A stretch of 38,006 bases of DNA. Source: Lachnospiraceae bacterium RM5 (GTDB lineage Bacteria; Bacillota; Clostridia; Lachnospirales; Lachnospiraceae). The position numbers and the translations under genes were made by a program. The stretch lies in contig FOFK01000008.1 of assembly GCA_900110975.1 (NCBI GenBank), forward strand, positions 53,465-91,470. Direction: 5' to 3'. The notes beneath the pieces were generated by a model that searched no databases, was not told where the DNA came from, and worked only from the letters and a program-made list of their open reading frames with translations. Below, piece by piece: positions 34,566 through 38,006 of this stretch; the stretch's first letter is position 1, and each line of letters begins with the position of its first letter.

Positions 34566-34666
34566 AAAAGAGATGTGTTGCGATGTGTACCGACCTGTAA
34601 TCGTTAGATTATTGGTCTAAGTATTGATGATTGGTACATTGTTGATTGCAAGCATCTCTTTTTTTT
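34566..34666 (+). terminator. Long branched terminator / structured 3' end after pyk
   Basis: The outer stem AAAAGAGATG (34566-34575) pairs with CATCTCTTTT (34653-34662) and is followed by more Ts. Inside, TGTACC/GGTACA (34586-34591 with 34633-34638), GACC/GGTC (34592-34595 with 34614-34617) and AATC/GATT (34599-34602 with 34607-34610, 4-nt loop) stack in order. The loop region of nearly 80 nt is unusual for a simple terminator. Confidence 0.75.
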
Positions 34667-34729
34667 ATATGGATTAAATTTCAAGAGTTGTATTGAGTAA
34701 TGTATGAGAAGGAAATACTATAAAAAAAT

Positions 34730-35086
34730 TTAGTCAGGACAATTGATTTTTGCAATTTCTTCAATAGCTTTATGAAGAAAATTAACAATATCTGTATCAG
34801 CTGCCTTATAAAACATTTCTTTTCCAATTCTTTTTGATTCAATAAGATTTGAATTTTTCAAAATTCTAAGATGATGGGAAATAGCTGGCGAACTCATTTC
34901 CATAAGAGATGCGATATTTATAACGCATTCCTCGCAGTGGCAGAGTAGCCAGAATATCTTTAATCTGGTAGGGTCACCTAAATGACTAAGTGCATCTGAA
35001 ACGCCTTCTATGGTCTTTGAATCCGGCATGGAATTAAATACTTTTTCTGAATTTGTAGAATGTTCGTGTGGTGTATGTGCATTCAT
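34730..35086 (-). CDS. ArsR/SmtB-family metal-sensing repressor
   Basis: A 118-residue winged-helix repressor expected to release DNA when metal binds. After a His-containing N-terminal arm (HTPHEH) comes the ArsR fold: ALSHLGDPTRLKIFWLL, the metal-site-like CHCEEC at the helix alpha3 position, and the recognition segment SSPAISHHLRILKNSNL followed by the wing KRIGKEMFYKA. Cysteines and N-terminal histidines fit a sensor of Zn, Cd or Pb. CAGGAGAAAACC precedes the ATG at 35086, so 15 further in-frame codons upstream were excluded. It is divergent from the HMA/ATPase genes, whose promoter carries a perfect inverted repeat, the likely operator. Confidence 0.9.
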   Translation of the reverse strand: MNAHTPHEHSTNSEKVFNSMPDSKTIEGVSDALSHLGDPTRLKIFWLLCHCEECVINIASLMEMSSPAISHHLRILKNSNLIESKRIGKEMFYKAADTDIVNFLHKAIEEIAKINCPD

Positions 35087-35250
35087 GGTTTTCTCCTGTG
35101 TTTTTATATAAATATTATTTTTGGAAATCAAAACAATAGTTTTTGTCTGATATCTATTAATTTAATAACTGGGACATTAGCTGCTGTTCTTTAATTATAT
35201 TAATTTAGAACGTTGTTTTTTTCAATGAAATAATTGATTATTTAATGTTC

Positions 35251-35279
35251 TTGACACAGGGTGCCATAAATGTTAATAT
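35251..35279 (+). promoter_or_regulatory. Promoter of the metal-efflux genes
   Basis: A consensus TTGACA (35251-35256) and TAATAT (35274-35279) are spaced 17 bp. The start of transcription should fall near 35286, inside the inverted repeat at 35281-35308. Confidence 0.8.
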
Positions 35280-35280
35280 A

Positions 35281-35308
35281 AATTAAACGATTAAACAATC
35301 GTTTAATT
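35281..35308. promoter_or_regulatory. Probable ArsR-family operator
   Basis: A perfect 12-4-12 inverted repeat, AATTAAACGATT and its complement, separated by AAAC. It begins one base past the -10 box and covers the expected start site. The size fits operators of ArsR/SmtB proteins, and the divergent arsR-type gene is adjacent. Confidence 0.75.
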
Positions 35309-35364
35309 GTATGATTTGAATGGTAAATAATAAAAATCTAAAATGTTTAAGAAGGAGAAGAATT

Positions 35365-35583
35365 ATGAGTAAAACATACAAAATCGATGTAGATTGTGCT
35401 AATTGCGCAAATAAGATGGAAGAAGCTGCAAAAAAAACAGAAGGTATTAAGGACTGTGTAGTTAACTTCATGACATTAAAAATGAAAGTTGAATTTGAAG
35501 ATGGCGTGGATAAAAAAGAAGTTATGGAAAATGTGAGAAAGAATTGTAAAAAAGTTGAGGATGACTGCGAAATTTTCTTGTAG
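35365..35583 (+). CDS. Free heavy-metal-associated (HMA) domain protein, metallochaperone
   Basis: A 72-residue ferredoxin-fold HMA protein that binds a soft metal ion with CANCANKM (cysteines 11 and 14, in DVDCANCANKMEEAA). A second acidic/Cys site DDCEIF ends the chain. It likely passes metal to the ATPase encoded 140 bp downstream, which lacks its own N-terminal HMA domain. AAGGAGAAGAATT precedes the ATG at 35365; the frame is open 15 codons upstream without a ribosome site. It is under the operator at 35281-35308. Confidence 0.88.
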   Translation: MSKTYKIDVDCANCANKMEEAAKKTEGIKDCVVNFMTLKMKVEFEDGVDKKEVMENVRKNCKKVEDDCEIFL

Positions 35584-35723
35584 AAACAAAGAAATTTAAA
35601 TTTGAAATTTGAATTAAATTTTGGATTGAATTTTGCAAGTAAGTGGTGTTGATTAGGTACTGTTTGTTTTTTACATCAGATTAATATCAGATAAATTAAC
35701 ATCAGATAAAAAAGGAGACCATT

Positions 35724-37733
35724 ATGAATAAAAAACAAAAAAAGAATTTAATTAGAATTATTATTTCAGCCATTCTGATGGTCGCATTGTTTTTCGTGCC
35801 AGCAAAAGGACTTTTAAAATTTTTTCTTTATATGCTTCCATACCTTATTGTTGGTTACGATATTTTAATAAAAGCATTTAAAGGAATAAAAAATTTACAG
35901 CCCCTAGATGAATGTCTGCTTATGGTAATTGCCACTGTTGGTGCAATTGCCCTTGCATTGATAGGAAGTGGTGATTACACTGAGGCGGTTGCAGTTATGC
36001 TTTTTTATCAGATTGGCGAGTGGTTTCAAAGTTATGCTGTGGGAAAGAGTAGAAAAAATATCAGTGATCTTATGGATATCAGACCTGATTATGCAAATTT
36101 AAAAGTATATGAATCTGATGAACCTGAAAATGAATCTGAAAAATTTTCCATAGATAAAGTAGATCCTGATGATGTTGAAATTGGCAGTGTTATTATTGTT
36201 AAACCAGGAGAAAAAGTGCCTATTGATGGTGTTGTCATAAAGGGTGAAAGCAGCATAAATACGGTTGCTTTAACAGGAGAAAGCAAGCCACGTCAGGTTA
36301 AAGAAAATGACGAGGTGCTTTCAGGATTTATAAATATTAATGGTGTGCTTGAAATAAAGACTACAAAAGAATTTGATGAATCTACTGCAAGTAAGATTCT
36401 CGAGCTTGTTGAAGATGCAAGTTCAAGAAAATCAAAATCAGAAGACTTTATTTCGAAATTTGCAAGAGTATATACCCCTGTGGTTGTTGTACTTGCACTA
36501 ATACTTGCATTTGTTACACCTTTGGTTTTATTTATTTTATCAAAAGATGTTTCAATGTTTGATTGGATTTACAGAGCTCTTACATTTCTTGTAATCAGCT
36601 GTCCATGTGCACTTGTTATAAGTATTCCCCTTAGCTTTTTTGCGGGAATTGGAAGTGCATCATCAAAAGGCGTTCTTATAAAAGGTTCAAACTATTTGGA
36701 AGCATTATCAAAAGTGGATACTATGGTTTTTGATAAAACAGGAACTCTCACAAGAGGAGTTTTTGAGGTAAGTGCCATACATCCAAATACTATTGCAGAA
36801 AAAGAACTTCTTCATTTGGCGGCACACGTGGAAAGATATTCATCTCATCCGATTGCAATGTCTTTAAAGCTTGCCTATGAAAACGAAGATGACGGCTGTG
36901 AAGTAACGGATGTTAACGAGATTTCAGGAAAAGGAATTATTGCCAGGGTTAAAGAGAAAAAGGTTTATGTCGGTAATGAAAAACTTATGAAGGATATTGG
37001 CGTAAGTTTTGATAAATGTGGGAAATGTAAGCATCATATCGGAACAACAATTCATGTAGCAATTGAAAAAAATGGAAAGCCTGAATACGAGGGACATATT
37101 GTTATCAGTGACGTTATTAAAGAAGATACAAAAGAAACTATTAGTTCTCTAAGAAAAAATGGAATTAAAAATATAGTAATTCTTACCGGAGATGAAAAAA
37201 GAATAGGTGAAGCTGTTGCTAAGGAAATTGGCGCGGATAAGGTATATGCAGAACTTTTACCTCAGGATAAAGTAAGGATTTTTGAAGATATTCTTGAAGG
37301 TAAGAATAGGGATATGGATAGAGATAGTGATATAGACAGGGATAAAGATTTGAATGATAGCAATAATAACAGAAGAAATATAAATAATAGTAAATTGAAT
37401 GGTTTGGTTGCCTTTGTAGGTGATGGTATAAACGATGCCCCTGTCTTAACAAGAGCTGATGTTGGAATAGCCATGGGTGCAATGGGTTCAGATGCAGCAA
37501 TAGAAGCAGCAGATGTCGTGCTGATGGATGATAATCCGTCCTCGATATTAAAAGCAATTAAGATATCTAAAAAGACATTAAGAATTGTTTATGAAAATAT
37601 TTATTTTGCAATAGGAATAAAGGTTCTTTGCCTTATATTAGGAGCTTTTGGTATTGCGGATATGTGGCTTGCAATATTTGCAGATGTTGGAGTTATGATA
37701 CTTGCAGTATTAAATGCAATACGGGCATTGTAG
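35724..37733 (+). CDS. Zn/Cd/Pb-exporting P1B-type ATPase
   Basis: Pumps divalent soft metals out of the cell at the cost of ATP. The 669-residue protein starts directly in the membrane part, with no HMA domain. It has the A-domain TGES, the metal-site CPC in VISCPCALVIS, the phosphorylated aspartate in DKTGTLT, the HP motif in SSHPIAM, and GDGINDAP. The final TM segment has ADVG, a feature of the Zn/Cd subgroup. A low-complexity Asp/Arg/Asn insert of about 30 residues (from about 527, bases 37302-37397) sits just before GLVAFVGDGINDAP. AAAAGGAGACC precedes the ATG. It is probably co-transcribed with the HMA gene and ends at a strong terminator. Confidence 0.93.
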   Translation: MNKKQKKNLIRIIISAILMVALFFVPAKGLLKFFLYMLPYLIVGYDILIKAFKGIKNLQPLDECLLMVIATVGAIALALIGSGDYTEAVAVMLFYQIGEWFQSYAVGKSRKNISDLMDIRPDYANLKVYESDEPENESEKFSIDKVDPDDVEIGSVIIVKPGEKVPIDGVVIKGESSINTVALTGESKPRQVKENDEVLSGFININGVLEIKTTKEFDESTASKILELVEDASSRKSKSEDFISKFARVYTPVVVVLALILAFVTPLVLFILSKDVSMFDWIYRALTFLVISCPCALVISIPLSFFAGIGSASSKGVLIKGSNYLEALSKVDTMVFDKTGTLTRGVFEVSAIHPNTIAEKELLHLAAHVERYSSHPIAMSLKLAYENEDDGCEVTDVNEISGKGIIARVKEKKVYVGNEKLMKDIGVSFDKCGKCKHHIGTTIHVAIEKNGKPEYEGHIVISDVIKEDTKETISSLRKNGIKNIVILTGDEKRIGEAVAKEIGADKVYAELLPQDKVRIFEDILEGKNRDMDRDSDIDRDKDLNDSNNNRRNINNSKLNGLVAFVGDGINDAPVLTRADVGIAMGAMGSDAAIEAADVVLMDDNPSSILKAIKISKKTLRIVYENIYFAIGIKVLCLILGAFGIADMWLAIFADVGVMILAVLNAIRAL

Positions 37734-37754
37734 AAAGTTGATTAATTTGAAATC

Positions 37755-37810
37755 AACAGCCAGATTCAAAGATGTATTAGCATCTTTGAATCTGGCTGTT
37801 TTTATTTTTT
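37755..37810 (+). terminator. Rho-independent terminator of the metal-efflux operon
   Basis: Perfect 20-bp arms (37755-37774 and 37781-37800) with a 6-nt loop, followed by a T-rich run to 37810. This is the strongest hairpin in the window. Confidence 0.95.
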
Positions 37811-37840
37811 CTTTGTATTATTTATTGTGAAAAGGGTTTT

Positions 37841-38005
37841 GTAACGTAGAAATGGAAAAAAGGAAGTTATACGTTAAAGGAGGAAAGATCAGGAAAGGAC
37901 TTTTGTAACGTAAAAGTAAGCAAAAACAAATTATACGTTATAAGAGATGAATCCAGGAAAAGGTAAGTGTAACGTAGATAAGCCAAAAAGATAAATTTAC
38001 GTTAT
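37841..38005 (+). repeat. Tandem array of 64-bp units with the GTAACGTA / TACGTTA inverted repeat (right locus)
   Basis: GTAACGTA starts at 37841, 37905 and 37969, and TACGTTA at 37870, 37934 and 37998. Both arms therefore recur at exactly 64 bp, and arm starts are 29 bp apart in all three units. Linkers (37878-37904 and 37942-37968) are 27 bp and purine-rich. Arms are 7 bp perfect, shorter than at the left locus, and inner sequences differ between units. The array lies 30 bp past the ATPase terminator and may continue beyond the window. Confidence 0.9.
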
Positions 38006-38006
38006 A

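Noticed and set aside
35281-35308. Transposon end
   Set aside because: The perfect inverted repeat has no transposase or target duplication nearby, and its place at the start site next to an arsR-type gene fits an operator better.
37219-37557. Antisense reading frame of 112 codons within the ATPase gene
   Set aside because: It is the complement of the P-domain and its low-complexity insert; composition is His/Tyr/Leu-biased noise with no ribosome site.

Overview
The window looks like chromosomal DNA of a low-GC Gram-positive anaerobe of the Clostridia, most likely a Lachnospiraceae-type gut or rumen bacterium. The reasons are strong AT bias, purine-rich GGAGG ribosome sites, occasional TTG starts, a tRNA-Ile T-box leader, secreted starch hydrolysis with intracellular glycogen phosphorylase, a CBS/DRTGG-type family II pyrophosphatase and an HD-GYP receptor. 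This placement is inference from gene content; no rRNA or tRNA gene is present to confirm it. There are 26 convincing protein genes and no recognisable transposase, phage or CRISPR locus.

Layout. 1-145: tandem inverted-repeat array. 285-4748 (minus strand): a pantothenate-to-phosphopantetheine operon in the transcribed order putative ketopantoate reductase (PanG-like), panB, panC, panD, coaBC, with a terminator at 176-215. 5047-7635: secreted multidomain alpha-amylase. 7888-12015: cardiolipin synthase and a large membrane HD-GYP receptor. 12055-18062: consensus promoter, T-box leader, ileS, then glgP with no visible terminator between. 18084-22811: a three-gene exopolysaccharide unit (Wzz/BY-kinase fusion, priming sugar transferase, UDP-glucose dehydrogenase) preceded by a leader that folds as a cloverleaf. 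23108-28126: TetR regulator, GT-B-like glycosyltransferase, and a GalK-like/GalT fusion. 28270-32355: two small membrane proteins, CBS-pyrophosphatase, flavin reductase-like protein, cysteine synthase. 32428-32916 (minus): protein of unknown function. 33142-34557: pyruvate kinase. 34730-37733: metal resistance cassette with divergent ArsR, a free HMA metallochaperone and a Zn/Cd P-type ATPase. 37841-38005: second tandem inverted-repeat array.

Most notable non-coding signal. A 37-bp inverted repeat of the form GTAACGTA-N21-TACGTTAC occurs in three intergenic places (41-141, 22917-22953, 37841-38005). Where tandem, the units recur at exactly 64 bp, in the same orientation, with purine-rich centres and 27-bp linkers. 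The geometry (29 bp between arm starts, 64-bp period) is the same at the two array loci, about 38 kb apart, although inner sequences differ, so geometry and arms appear to be under constraint. Each locus sits just outside a rho-independent terminator.

Most notable coding signal. The TetR / GT-B / kinase-uridylyltransferase cluster (23108-28126) looks like a self-contained sugar-activation and transfer system. Its fused kinase half has a GalK scaffold but has lost the galactose-contacting segment, so its substrate, or whether it is a kinase at all, is open.
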